In this document: positions 26,199 through 35,198 of the stretch, in pieces
Numbering within the stretch: position 1 is the first letter of the stretch
Layout: each line of letters starts with the position of its first letter
Source of the DNA: CAMLIZ01 sp036231905
GTDB taxonomy: Bacteria > Pseudomonadota > Gammaproteobacteria > Burkholderiales > Burkholderiaceae_C
DNA: 64,000 bases
Assembly (NCBI RefSeq): GCF_036231905.1
Contig: NZ_JAZARE010000001.1
Coordinates: 496,001-560,000 of the forward strand
Direction: 5' to 3'
Program-made: the position numbers and the translations under genes
The notes under the pieces: generated by a model
Databases searched by the model: none
What the model saw: the letters and a program-made list of their open reading frames with translations, nothing else
What the model was told of the DNA's origin: nothing

Positions 26199-28840
26199 AG
26201 CGCGACGCGCACGCCGAGGTAGTACTGCCGGCCGTTGGAATAGAACGCGCGCGGCTGGTCCTTGTTGTCGCCGTAGTACTTGAGCACGGGGTTGTTCAGG
26301 TTGAGCGCATCGAAGGTGATGGACACGCTGTCGGTGAGCTTGACGTTCACCGACGCCGCGAGGTTGCCCACGGCGGCGGCCGTTTCGGTGGTGGAGCGGT
26401 CCAGCCCCACCAGGAAGTCCGAGCGATAGGTGTAGGCCAGGCGCGCGCTGAAGCGGTCGTTCTCGTAATACGCCTCCAGGTTGCCGGTGTTGCGGGAGGA
26501 GCCGGTGAGCCGGCCTCCGGCGTCGTCCTTGCCATCGGTGTAGGTGTAGTTCACCACCGCGCCGAAGCCGCCGCCGATGGGCGTGGACAGGCTGAGCTCC
26601 ACGCCCTTGTTCTTCGCCTTCACGTTCACCGGCGAGGTGATGGAGTAGGTGTCGAACTGGTTGCGGCTTTTGTTGAACAGGCTCTGCTGCGAGGTACCGA
26701 AGCCCACGTAGGAGGACATGTCCATGAAGAACACACCCACCGAGGCCAGGGCCTTGGGTGCGAAATACCACTCCAAGGTGGCGTCGTAGTTCGTCGAGCG
26801 CACCGGCTTGAGCTCCGGGTTGCCGCCGGTGCCCGAGAGCGTCAGGTCGTCCAGGCTGGTGATGGCGCCGGCCAGCGCGCTGTAGTCGGCGCGCGCGATG
26901 GTGCGCGCCACCGCCAGGCGCGCTACCAGCTGCTTCGACAGGTCGAACTTGATGTTGGCGCTGGGCAGCGCATCGAAGTAGTTCTTGCTCACCGTCGTGG
27001 GCGTGTACGGGCCGTAGTCGGAGCCGGTGATCGGGTTGGGGCCATCGGGCACGTTGAAGTTCACACGCTGGCGTGTCTGCACCAGCCGCACCCCCGCGTT
27101 CGCACGCCAGCCTGAACCGCTGAAGTTGGCCATGCCGTAGGCCGCCAGCGTCTGCTCCTGCACACCGAGCTCGCCCTGCCAGTAGTGTTGCGTGGGCCCG
27201 CTGGACGCATGCGACAGCACATAGGCCTGCACGGCCTCGGGCGACAGGTGCCACACGTCGCGCAGGAAGCCGGCGCCCGCGCCGAAGCCGCTGCCGAAGT
27301 TGCCCGGGTACTTCTCGCCGTGCCAGTCGGCGCTGCCGCCGCAGCCGCCATCGGCCCAGCCGCAGCCGCCGTTCTGCGGGAACTGCACCTCACGCCGGTG
27401 CTTGGCATAACGCAGGCCGAACTTCAGCGATTCCCAGATGCCACTGTCCAGCGCCATCTCGGCGTCGGCCTGGGCATAGGTTTCCTCGTCGAGCACGTGC
27501 ACGGTGGAGTACCAGGTGCCGAAGGGCAGCGCCTCGTTGTAGTTGGCGGGGTTGGCGCCAGGGAAGGACACGGTGGCCGGCGCGCCGATGCCGTTCATGT
27601 CGTAGCGCATGCCGGAGTTGACCAGCAGCGACTCATACCCCAGGTCGCCCGGCGTGGAGCCGATGCCATGGGTGTAGCCCAGCTTGCCGCTGAAGGTGAA
27701 GCGATCGGTCGGCTTGTACTTGCCGTTGAAGTCCACGTAATACGTTTCCGCCTTGGCGCCCGGGCGGTAGATCTTGTCCACCACGCCGGGCGACACCTCC
27801 GGATGCGCGGGGTCGTACGTGATGGTGGGGAACACCGCCGACACGATGGTGCCGTTGCGCACCGTCATCGAATCGGGCACCACGCCGGCGTCGAACAGCG
27901 CCTGCGGATTGGCCATGAAGTTGGTGTCGTAGTTGGTGGCCGCCAGGTGCGAGAAAAAGGCGTTGGCGTCCAGCGTGAGCGTGTTGCTGGGCTTCAACTC
28001 CACGTCGAGCACGCCACCGGTGCGCACGCGCTTTTGCGTGAACAGCGCGGAGCCGATCAGGGACGGGTACTTCACCACGCTGCCATCGGGCATCGTCAGC
28101 TCGCCATAACCGAGGAACTCCTGCCCGTCCCGGCGCTCATGCCGCGCTTCCGAAAAGGCCTGGAACAGCACGCCGAAGGTGCCGGCCTCGTTCTTCCAGT
28201 TCACCAGCGCGTTCAGCTGCGGGTCGTACTTTTTCGGCAGGTCGGCGTAGATCACCTGCGCCGACGCCTCCAGCGTGAGCGGCTTCTTGAAGCTCAGCGG
28301 CGTGCGGGTCTCGATGTCCACCGCGCCCGACACGCCGCCTTCCACCAGGTCGGCCTGCGCGCTCTTGCGCACCACCACGCGGCTCACGATCTCCGAGGGC
28401 AGCAGGGTGTAGCTCACGCTGCGGCCCACGGTCTCGGTCTGGTCCAGCACGAACCAGTCGCCAGTGGCCACCGGGTGGCCGTTGATCAGCGTCTGCGTGA
28501 GGCTGGGGCTGGTGCCGCGGATGCTCACGCGGTCGTTCTCCGAGAAGCCGCCCTCGCCACCGGCGGCCGAGGAGATGTTGATGCCGGGCAGGCGCTGGAT
28601 CGCGTCGGCCACGTTCTTGTCGGGCAGCTTGCCAATGTCCTCCGCGGTGATCACCTCCACCACCGAATCGGCGTCGCGCTTGGCGGCCAGCGACTGCTGC
28701 CGCGAGGCGCGGATGCCGGTGATGATGACCGTCTGCGCATCGTCCTTCGCGGGGTCCGCGCTCTGCGCCTGCGCCATGCCGGCAGTGGCGAGCAGCAGCC
28801 CGGCCACGGCCAGGGCAATCGGGGTAGGCTGGGCTGTCAT
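26195..28840 (-). CDS. TonB-dependent receptor (carbohydrate type), copy 2
   Basis: This 881-residue outer-membrane receptor has a signal peptide ending GMAQAQ, the plug signatures GIRASRQQSLAAKRDADSVV, EDIGKLPDKNVADAIQRLPG and RGTSPSLTQTLING, and a C-terminal barrel ending GVRVAL. It is homologous to receptor 1 along its whole length, so the two probably arose by duplication and may prefer different oligosaccharides. It is divergent from the ABC importer genes and coupled to NagX copy 2. ATG 28840 is the only start that leaves an N-terminal signal peptide. Confidence 0.9.
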   Translation of the reverse strand: MTAQPTPIALAVAGLLLATAGMAQAQSADPAKDDAQTVIITGIRASRQQSLAAKRDADSVVEVITAEDIGKLPDKNVADAIQRLPGINISSAAGGEGGFSENDRVSIRGTSPSLTQTLINGHPVATGDWFVLDQTETVGRSVSYTLLPSEIVSRVVVRKSAQADLVEGGVSGAVDIETRTPLSFKKPLTLEASAQVIYADLPKKYDPQLNALVNWKNEAGTFGVLFQAFSEARHERRDGQEFLGYGELTMPDGSVVKYPSLIGSALFTQKRVRTGGVLDVELKPSNTLTLDANAFFSHLAATNYDTNFMANPQALFDAGVVPDSMTVRNGTIVSAVFPTITYDPAHPEVSPGVVDKIYRPGAKAETYYVDFNGKYKPTDRFTFSGKLGYTHGIGSTPGDLGYESLLVNSGMRYDMNGIGAPATVSFPGANPANYNEALPFGTWYSTVHVLDEETYAQADAEMALDSGIWESLKFGLRYAKHRREVQFPQNGGCGWADGGCGGSADWHGEKYPGNFGSGFGAGAGFLRDVWHLSPEAVQAYVLSHASSGPTQHYWQGELGVQEQTLAAYGMANFSGSGWRANAGVRLVQTRQRVNFNVPDGPNPITGSDYGPYTPTTVSKNYFDALPSANIKFDLSKQLVARLAVARTIARADYSALAGAITSLDDLTLSGTGGNPELKPVRSTNYDATLEWYFAPKALASVGVFFMDMSSYVGFGTSQQSLFNKSRNQFDTYSITSPVNVKAKNKGVELSLSTPIGGGFGAVVNYTYTDGKDDAGGRLTGSSRNTGNLEAYYENDRFSARLAYTYRSDFLVGLDRSTTETAAAVGNLAASVNVKLTDSVSITFDALNLNNPVLKYYGDNKDQPRAFYSNGRQYYLGVRVAL

Positions 28841-28930
28841 GGGGTCTCCGGCTGGATGCAACGCCACCGCATTGGAAGCCGGCATCGCGCGGCCGGCCAT
28901 TCCGGGATGTACTCCCCGCATGCAGTAGAA

Positions 28931-28949
28931 CTACCAAGTCCGGCGGTAG
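28931..28949. promoter_or_regulatory. Dyad CTACC-N9-GGTAG between receptor 2 and ABC genes
   Basis: The five-base arms contain the TACC/GGTA core seen in the other amino-sugar operators of this window and lie between the two divergent starts. It is shorter and lacks the 11-bp repeats, so it is a weaker candidate. Confidence 0.35.
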
Positions 28950-28994
28950 AAGCCTCGATTGCCGATGCAGCCGCCAACGCGTGAAATGGCGTCC

Positions 28995-30329
28995 ATGATC
29001 ACGACCACGAGGACGACACTGCGGCTGCGCGCACTCGCCGCCGCAGCCCTGCTATGCACCGGCCTGGCCGCGCGCGCGGCAGAGCTCAACCTGTGGGTGA
29101 TGAACACCACCGAGCAGCAGCAGCAGGACATGCGCGAGCTGCTGCGCCCGCTGCTGGCCGCCAACCCCGGGCTGCGTGTCAACGTGACGGTGCTCAACTG
29201 GGAATCGGCCTGGGCCAAGATCACCGCCGCGGCCGCATCCGGCCAGGGGCCGGACGTGATCGAGCTGGGCACCACCTGGGTGCCGGCCATCGCGTCGATG
29301 AACGCGCTGGAGCCCTTGAGCGACGCGCAGCAGGCCGAAGCCGGCGGCGCGAAAGCTTTCTTCCCCGTGATGTGGGGCACCACCCGCGCGCAGAACGACG
29401 GCAAGGTGGTCGCGATTCCCTGGTATGCCGACGCCCGCGCGGCCTTCTACCGCAGCGACGTGTTCAAGCAGGCCGGCATCGAGCCGCGCGATGCCTTTGC
29501 CAACTGGGGCAGCTTCAAGCAGGCGATGCAGAAGATCAACGGCATGGAGGTCAACGGCCGCAAGATCGCTGCCCTCGGCTACCCCGGCAAGAACGACTGG
29601 AACGTGGTGCACAACCTCGCGCCCTGGATCTGGAACGCCGGCGGTGACCTGCTGTCGGCCGATCGCCAGCGCTCGGGCATCAACTCCACCGAGGCGGTGC
29701 AGGCCATCGCCTACTACACCAGCTTCGCGGCTGAAGGCCTGGTGCCCGCCAGCGCGCTGGAGAAAGACTCGGGCCAGATCGAATCGGGCTTCTTCAACGG
29801 CCAGTACGCGGTGATCTTCAGCGGCCCCTGGGTGCTCAAGCAGATGGCCACGCCCAAGGCCAAGGGCGGCCAGCTCGAAAGCCTGGCCGCGCGCAACTTC
29901 GGCATCGCGCCCTACCCCGCCGGGCTCAAGGGCCACCAGACCTTCTTCTCCGGCTCGGACCTGGCGGTGATGAAGTCGTCCAAGAACAAGGCCGAGGCCT
30001 GGAAGCTGGTGGCCTGGCTCACCGGGCGCGATGCGCAGGTGCTGTTCAGCAAGATGTCCGGCATGCTGCCCACGCGGCTGGACGCCGCGGCCGACCCGCA
30101 GCTGATGGCCAACCCGCACTACGCGCAGTTCATGGCGCAGGTGAAGAACGGCCGCCACTACCCATCCATTGCCGGCTGGGGGCCGCTGGAGTCGGTGTAC
30201 CTGAAGAACCTGGGCCAGATGTTCGACATCGTGAGCGGCCAGAAGGGCAAGTACTCACCGCTGGCCATCAAGCAGGCGATGGACGCGGCCGCGCATGAGG
30301 CCGACCAGGTGCTCTCGGCCTCGCGCTGA
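28995..30329 (+). CDS. ABC sugar-binding protein (family 1)
   Basis: This is a 444-residue periplasmic solute-binding protein. A signal peptide (LRALAAAALLCTGLAARA) precedes the family 1 fold, with GQGPDVIELGTTWVPAIASM, WYADARAAFYRSDVF and FFNGQYAVIFSGPWV. It would bind a sugar or oligosaccharide and pass it to the two permeases encoded just downstream. The GH9 enzyme that follows suggests a chito- or glucosamine disaccharide. ATG codons at 28959, 28986 and 28995 are all possible and none has a clear ribosome-binding site. Confidence 0.88.
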   Translation: MITTTRTTLRLRALAAAALLCTGLAARAAELNLWVMNTTEQQQQDMRELLRPLLAANPGLRVNVTVLNWESAWAKITAAAASGQGPDVIELGTTWVPAIASMNALEPLSDAQQAEAGGAKAFFPVMWGTTRAQNDGKVVAIPWYADARAAFYRSDVFKQAGIEPRDAFANWGSFKQAMQKINGMEVNGRKIAALGYPGKNDWNVVHNLAPWIWNAGGDLLSADRQRSGINSTEAVQAIAYYTSFAAEGLVPASALEKDSGQIESGFFNGQYAVIFSGPWVLKQMATPKAKGGQLESLAARNFGIAPYPAGLKGHQTFFSGSDLAVMKSSKNKAEAWKLVAWLTGRDAQVLFSKMSGMLPTRLDAAADPQLMANPHYAQFMAQVKNGRHYPSIAGWGPLESVYLKNLGQMFDIVSGQKGKYSPLAIKQAMDAAAHEADQVLSASR

Positions 30330-30348
30330 AGGCCACGCTCAGCCGGCC

Positions 30349-31278
30349 ATGACCCGCAAGCGCAGGCTCGACCCCTTCCCTTACCTGCTGCTGCTGCCGG
30401 CGGTGGGGCTGATGGCCGCGGTGAACGGGCTGCCGATCGTGCAGGGCTTCTACATGAGCCTGCTCAAGCTCAACCAGTTCACCTTGGGCCAGTACCTGGA
30501 CGCGCCCTTCGTCGGGCTGGACAACTACCGGCGCGTTCTGTTCGACCCCGACAACCCGCTGCGCGCGGGCCTGGGCCATGCGCTGCGCAACACCGCCTTG
30601 TTCACGCTGACCGTGTCCACGCTGGCCATCGGCATCGGCCTGGGCGTGGCGCTGCTGCTGAACCGCGACTTCCCCGGCAAGGCCATCGCCCGCACCCTGC
30701 TGCTGCTGCCGTGGATCGTGCCCTCCTACGTGGTGGGCACCTTGTGGGGCTTCATGTGGCAGCGCGACACCGGCATCGTCAACACCGTGCTGGTGGACTG
30801 GCTGCACCTGCTGGACGACAAGCCCTTCTGGCTGCTGGGCGCCAACAGCTTCTGGGCGATCGTGATCCCCACCGTGTGGCGCGCCTGGCCGGTGATGATG
30901 CTGATCTTCCTGGCCGCGCTGCAGGCGATTCCCGAAGAGCCTTATGAAGCCGCCACCTTGGACGGCGCCAGCCGCTGGCAGCAGTTCCTGCACATCACCC
31001 TGCCGCTGCTCAAGCCGGTGATCGTGATCCAGCTGATGTTCCAGATCATTGACAACGTGTACTCGTACAACATCGTGTCGATGATGTTCGGCAACGGCGC
31101 GGGCTTTCCGGGCGAGTGGGCCGACCTGCTGATGCCGCTGCTCACGCGCCAGTCCTTCAGCTACTGGCTGTTTGGCCAGGGCGCCGCGGTGTCCTTCGTG
31201 ACCATGGCGCTGATGCTGCTGTTCGTGGCGGTGTGGCTGCGCGCCTTCCGCCAGAGCATGACCCATGATGAGGACTAG
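30349..31278 (+). CDS. ABC sugar permease, MalF-like
   Basis: This 309-residue protein has six membrane segments and the permease EAA motif (EPYEAATLDGASRWQQFLHITLPLL). It is the first of two permease subunits of a family 1 carbohydrate importer. It lies 19 bp after the binding protein gene and overlaps the next permease by 14 bp. Confidence 0.9.
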   Translation: MTRKRRLDPFPYLLLLPAVGLMAAVNGLPIVQGFYMSLLKLNQFTLGQYLDAPFVGLDNYRRVLFDPDNPLRAGLGHALRNTALFTLTVSTLAIGIGLGVALLLNRDFPGKAIARTLLLLPWIVPSYVVGTLWGFMWQRDTGIVNTVLVDWLHLLDDKPFWLLGANSFWAIVIPTVWRAWPVMMLIFLAALQAIPEEPYEAATLDGASRWQQFLHITLPLLKPVIVIQLMFQIIDNVYSYNIVSMMFGNGAGFPGEWADLLMPLLTRQSFSYWLFGQGAAVSFVTMALMLLFVAVWLRAFRQSMTHDED

Positions 31279-32116
31279 CCGCCGCCGGGCCTTCGCGCTC
31301 AACACGCTCACCTGGGCCATCGTCGCGCTGTCGCTCATGCCGATCGGGTGGATGCTGCTGAGCTCGCTACGCCACCCGGGCGACATCGTGGCCGGCAGCG
31401 TGGGGTTCAGCGACGCACCGCTGCGCTGGCAGAACTACCGCGACCTCTGGATCAACGTCGACTTCTTCACCTACTTCCGCAACAGCCTGATCGTGTGCGG
31501 GCTCACCACGGTGCTGTCCACCTTGTGTGCGCTGTGCGCGGCCTATGCGCTGGCGCGCTTTCGCTTCCGCGGCGCGCGCGCGGCCAGCCTCGGCTTCACG
31601 GTGACGCAGGTGGTGCCCGGCATGCTGTTCTTCCTGCCGCTGTACATGCTGTACCGCAGCCTGGGCGACCGCTGGGGCCTGCAGATGCTGGACAGCATGC
31701 ACGGCCTGGTGTTCCTCTACGTGGCCCTGTTCACCCCCGCCAGCATCTGGATCATGCGGGGCTTCTTCGTGTCCATACCGCGCGACCTGGAGGACGCCGC
31801 CCGCATCGACGGCTGCTCGCGCTTCGGTGCCTTCGTGCGCATCGTGCTGCCGCTGAGCGCGCCCGGCATCATCGCCACCGCCACCTTCGTGTTTTTGCTG
31901 GCGTGGGACGAACTCTTTTTCGCCTGGGTGCTCACCAGCTCGCCCGACGTGCAGACCATTCCGGTGGGCATCCGCCTCTTCATCAGCCAGTTCCAGCACC
32001 GCTACGACCTGATGATGGCCGCCGGCGCAGTGAGCACGCTGCCGGTGCTGCTGGCCTTCTTTGCAGGGCAGCGCTACTTCGTGCAAGGCCTGGCGGCGGG
32101 GGCGGTGAAAGGATGA
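31265..32116 (+). CDS. ABC sugar permease, MalG-like
   Basis: This 283-residue membrane protein has six hydrophobic segments and the EAA loop (IPRDLEDAARIDGCSRFGAFVRIVLP). It pairs with the preceding permease. No ATP-binding subunit gene is present next to them: the next gene is a glycoside hydrolase. The transporter must therefore use an ATPase encoded elsewhere, as family 1 sugar importers with shared MsmK-type ATPases do. Confidence 0.9.
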   Translation: MMRTSRRRAFALNTLTWAIVALSLMPIGWMLLSSLRHPGDIVAGSVGFSDAPLRWQNYRDLWINVDFFTYFRNSLIVCGLTTVLSTLCALCAAYALARFRFRGARAASLGFTVTQVVPGMLFFLPLYMLYRSLGDRWGLQMLDSMHGLVFLYVALFTPASIWIMRGFFVSIPRDLEDAARIDGCSRFGAFVRIVLPLSAPGIIATATFVFLLAWDELFFAWVLTSSPDVQTIPVGIRLFISQFQHRYDLMMAAGAVSTLPVLLAFFAGQRYFVQGLAAGAVKG

Positions 32117-32126
32117 GGGGGCGCAC

Positions 32127-33812
32127 ATGAAGTTCCTGCACAACCATGTGGGCTATGCGCTCACCGCACCGAAGCGGGCGCTGCTGCAATGCAGCCCCGG
32201 CTTTGGCGGTGGCCGCTTTTCGCTCGTGAACGCGGACACGCGCGAGCTGCTGCTGGGTGCTGAGCTGCGGCCGCTGGGCGGTGTGGCGCGCTGGCGCGAC
32301 TGGCAGTTCTGGGAGGCCGACTTTTCCGCGGTGCAGGCGCCGGCGCGCTGCTTTATCAGCCTGGACGGCGCCACGCCGCCGGTGGTGTCGCATACCTTCA
32401 CGCTTGCCCCGCGGGTGCTGGACCGGCCGCTGCTGTCCGACCTGCTGCACTACTTCAAGGGCCAGCGCTGCACCGGCATCTTCGACGCCGCCGACCACGC
32501 CTGCCCGATCTTCGGCAGCGACGAGCGCGTGGACGTGCACGGCGGCTGGTACGACGCTTCGGGCGATGTGTCCAAGTACCTCTCGCACCTGTCCTACGCC
32601 AACTTCCTCAACCCACAGCAGACGCCGCAGCTGGTGTGGAACCTGATCGACGGCCGCTCGCGCCTTGGCGCGCAGCCGCTGTGGTTCGACGAGCGCATGG
32701 TGGACGAGGCGCTGCACGGCGCGGACTACCTGCTGCGCCTGCAGCACCCCAGCGGCTACTTCCACATGACCGTGTTCGACCGCTGGAGCAAGGACGTGGC
32801 GCAGCGCCGCGTGTGCAGCTACACCACCCAGCAGGGGCACATGTTCAGCACCACGCAGGCGGCTTTCAGGCAAGGCGGCGGCAGCACCATCGCCGCGCTG
32901 GCGCGGGCCAGCCAGCTGCCGCGCGACGGCGAGGCGCCGCGCGAGGCCTACCTGGCCGCGGCCGAGCGCGGGTTCGCGCACCTGCAGGCGCACAACCGCG
33001 AGTACCTGCCCGATGGGCAGGAGAACACCATCGACGACTACTGCGCGTTGCTCGCGGCCTGCGAGCTGGTGGCGGCGACCGGCGCGCCGGCGTATGGCGA
33101 TGCGGCCGAGGCGCGCGCGGCCCGGCTGGTGGCGCGCCAGCATGAGGAGGGGTGGTTCTGGGCCGACGACGCCGCCACCCGCAGCTACGTGCACGCGGCC
33201 GAAGCGGGGCTGCCGTGTGTGGCGCTCGCCCGCTTTCTGGAGCTGATGCCCCGCTCGGCCGTGGCGCCCCGGGTGCGCGATGCGCTGGTGCGGGCCTGGC
33301 GGCATCAGCTCGCACTTGCGGCGCCGGGGGAAGGCAACCCCTTCGGCTACCCGCGTCAGTGGGTGCAACAACCCGGCCGCGCGCCGCGGGCGCAGTTCTT
33401 CATGCCGCATGACAACGACAGCGGCTACTGGTGGCAGGGCGAAAACGCGCGCCTCGCATCCATCGCCAGCGCGGCCCTGGCCACCCTGCCCCATCTGCAG
33501 GACCCCGCGCTGCGCAGCGGCCTGGCGGCGCTGGCGCAGCAGGCGACCGACTGGATCCTGGGCTTCAACCCGTTCGACGCCTGCATGATGCAGGGCCAAG
33601 GCCACAACCCGCCGCAGTATGAGCCGGGTTACTTCAACGCCCCCGGCGGCGTGTGCAACGGCATCACGGCCTGCCTGCACGACGAAGAGGACATCGACTT
33701 CCGCATGCCGCAGGACACCGACATGTCGCAGTCCTGGCGCTGGAGCGAACAGTGGCTGCCGCATGGCGCCTGGCTGTTTCTGGCCACCGCGCACGCCATC
33801 GGTGCCGGCTGA
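32127..33812 (+). CDS. Cytosolic GH9 enzyme, probable exo-glucosaminidase/chitobiose-processing hydrolase
   Basis: This 561-residue protein has no signal peptide. An N-terminal Ig-like domain (residues 1 to about 95) precedes an (alpha/alpha)6 barrel. HGGWYDASGD (about 137-147) holds the catalytic base Asp pair, and SEQWLPHGAW (about 540) the catalytic acid Glu, as in GH9. A cytosolic GH9 directly downstream of a sugar ABC importer recalls the GH9 glucosaminidases of Vibrio chitin clusters, so cleavage of imported GlcN/GlcNAc disaccharides is likely. Cellobiose is the alternative substrate. Confidence 0.8.
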   Translation: MKFLHNHVGYALTAPKRALLQCSPGFGGGRFSLVNADTRELLLGAELRPLGGVARWRDWQFWEADFSAVQAPARCFISLDGATPPVVSHTFTLAPRVLDRPLLSDLLHYFKGQRCTGIFDAADHACPIFGSDERVDVHGGWYDASGDVSKYLSHLSYANFLNPQQTPQLVWNLIDGRSRLGAQPLWFDERMVDEALHGADYLLRLQHPSGYFHMTVFDRWSKDVAQRRVCSYTTQQGHMFSTTQAAFRQGGGSTIAALARASQLPRDGEAPREAYLAAAERGFAHLQAHNREYLPDGQENTIDDYCALLAACELVAATGAPAYGDAAEARAARLVARQHEEGWFWADDAATRSYVHAAEAGLPCVALARFLELMPRSAVAPRVRDALVRAWRHQLALAAPGEGNPFGYPRQWVQQPGRAPRAQFFMPHDNDSGYWWQGENARLASIASAALATLPHLQDPALRSGLAALAQQATDWILGFNPFDACMMQGQGHNPPQYEPGYFNAPGGVCNGITACLHDEEDIDFRMPQDTDMSQSWRWSEQWLPHGAWLFLATAHAIGAG

Positions 33813-33854
33813 AGCGCAGTACGCTTGGGGCCCTTTCCCCCACCGAACTCGACC

Positions 33855-34550
33855 ATGCCCCAGCACATCGGCATCGTGGCCTGCTCCGCCGAGGGCGCCG
33901 CGCTGTGTTACCGCACCATCTGCAGCGAGGGCGCTGCGCTGCTGGGCGCCCATGCGCACCCGGAGGTGACCATGCACACGCCGTCGCTGTCGCACTACGT
34001 GCAGTGCCTGGACCGCGGCGACTGGGCCGGCGTGGCCGAGCTGATGCTGGCCTCGGCGCACAAGCTGGCCGCGGCAGGCGCGGACTTCCTTATTTGCCCC
34101 GACAACACCATCCACCAGGCGCTGCCGCTGGTGTTGCCACGCTCGCCGCTGCACTGGCTGCACATTGCCGAGGTGGTGGCCGAGCAGGCGGTGCAGCGCG
34201 GCTTCGCTTGCGTGGGCATCACCGGCACCCGCTGGCTGGTGGACAGCGAGGTCTATCCGCAGGCGCTGACAGCGCGCGGCCTGCGCTGGCAGCGGCCGCC
34301 CGTGGATGAGCGGGTGGAGATCAACCGCATCATCATGGACGAGCTGGTGTGCGGCGTGATCCGGCCCGAAGGCGTGCGCTATTTCCAGCGCGTGATCGAG
34401 GGCCTGAAGGCGCAGGGCTGCGATGCGGTGGTGCTGGGCTGCACCGAGATCCCGCTCATCATCGACGACTCGAATTCCGCGTTGCCGACGTTGGACTCCA
34501 CGCGCCTGCTGGCGCGCGCGGCGCTGCAACGCGCCTGCGCGGCGGCCTGA
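33855..34550 (+). CDS. Aspartate/glutamate racemase-family protein with altered active site
   Basis: This is a 231-residue protein of the Asp/Glu/hydantoin racemase family. The second catalytic cysteine is present (LGCTEIPLII), but the first motif, normally CNT with an upstream cysteine as acid/base, reads CPDNTIHQ, so the position next to NT is Asp. That change may restrict it to one direction or another chemistry. It begins 42 bp after the GH9 gene and might be the last gene of that transcript, or an unrelated unit. Confidence 0.7.
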   Translation: MPQHIGIVACSAEGAALCYRTICSEGAALLGAHAHPEVTMHTPSLSHYVQCLDRGDWAGVAELMLASAHKLAAAGADFLICPDNTIHQALPLVLPRSPLHWLHIAEVVAEQAVQRGFACVGITGTRWLVDSEVYPQALTARGLRWQRPPVDERVEINRIIMDELVCGVIRPEGVRYFQRVIEGLKAQGCDAVVLGCTEIPLIIDDSNSALPTLDSTRLLARAALQRACAAA

Positions 34551-34592
34551 GCCGGCGCGGCTCGCGAGCGGCTCACAGGCCGCCGCGTGCGT

Positions 34593-35198
34593 TCAGGCCG
34601 CTTCGTTGCGCGCCGGCAGCTGCCGGGCTTGTTCACTGCCGATCGCCGGCAGGGCGAACGCGCCACCACCCAGATGGTGCACGGTATGCAGCTCGGTGTT
34701 GTCCGCCCGGAAGGACCAGCGGCCGGCCTGGAACACGCGGTCGTCGGCCCAGGCGCCCACCACTTCGCCGAAGAAGGTGTCGTAGGCCGCCTGCGCATGC
34801 GGCTCGCTGATCAGGCGGCATTCCAGCCAGGCCACGCAGCCTTCCACCAGCGGCAGGCCCAAGCTGCTGCCGGCGAAGGCGGCTATGCCGTAGCGCTGGA
34901 ACTTGTCCTCGCCTTGCACCGCGGCGTCGCGCCCGGACACGCTGCCCACGCTGTAGGCCAGGTCCATCACCGCGCGGCACGGCACGTTCAGCGCAAAGCG
35001 GCCGCTGGCCAGCACCAGCTCGCGGGTGTAGGTGGTCTTGTCCAGCACCACCGCCACACGCGGCGGCACGAATTCCACCGGCATGGACCAGGCGGCGGCC
35101 ATCACGTTGCGCCGGCCGGCGTGTTCGGCGCTCACCAGCACCGTGGGCCCATGGTTGATCAGGCGGTTGACGTGTTTGGGCTCCACCGGCTGCTTCAT
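34593..35198 (-). CDS. Flavin reductase-family (FMN-binding split barrel) protein
   Basis: This is a 201-residue flavoprotein reductase-like protein. GRRNVMAAAWSMPVEFVPPRVAVVLDKTTYTREL matches the flavin-binding core of the DIM6/NTAB family when read in pieces. It overlaps the upstream amidohydrolase gene by ATGA, indicating a two-gene operon. Its electron acceptor is unknown. Confidence 0.8.
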   Translation of the reverse strand: MKQPVEPKHVNRLINHGPTVLVSAEHAGRRNVMAAAWSMPVEFVPPRVAVVLDKTTYTRELVLASGRFALNVPCRAVMDLAYSVGSVSGRDAAVQGEDKFQRYGIAAFAGSSLGLPLVEGCVAWLECRLISEPHAQAAYDTFFGEVVGAWADDRVFQAGRWSFRADNTELHTVHHLGGGAFALPAIGSEQARQLPARNEAA

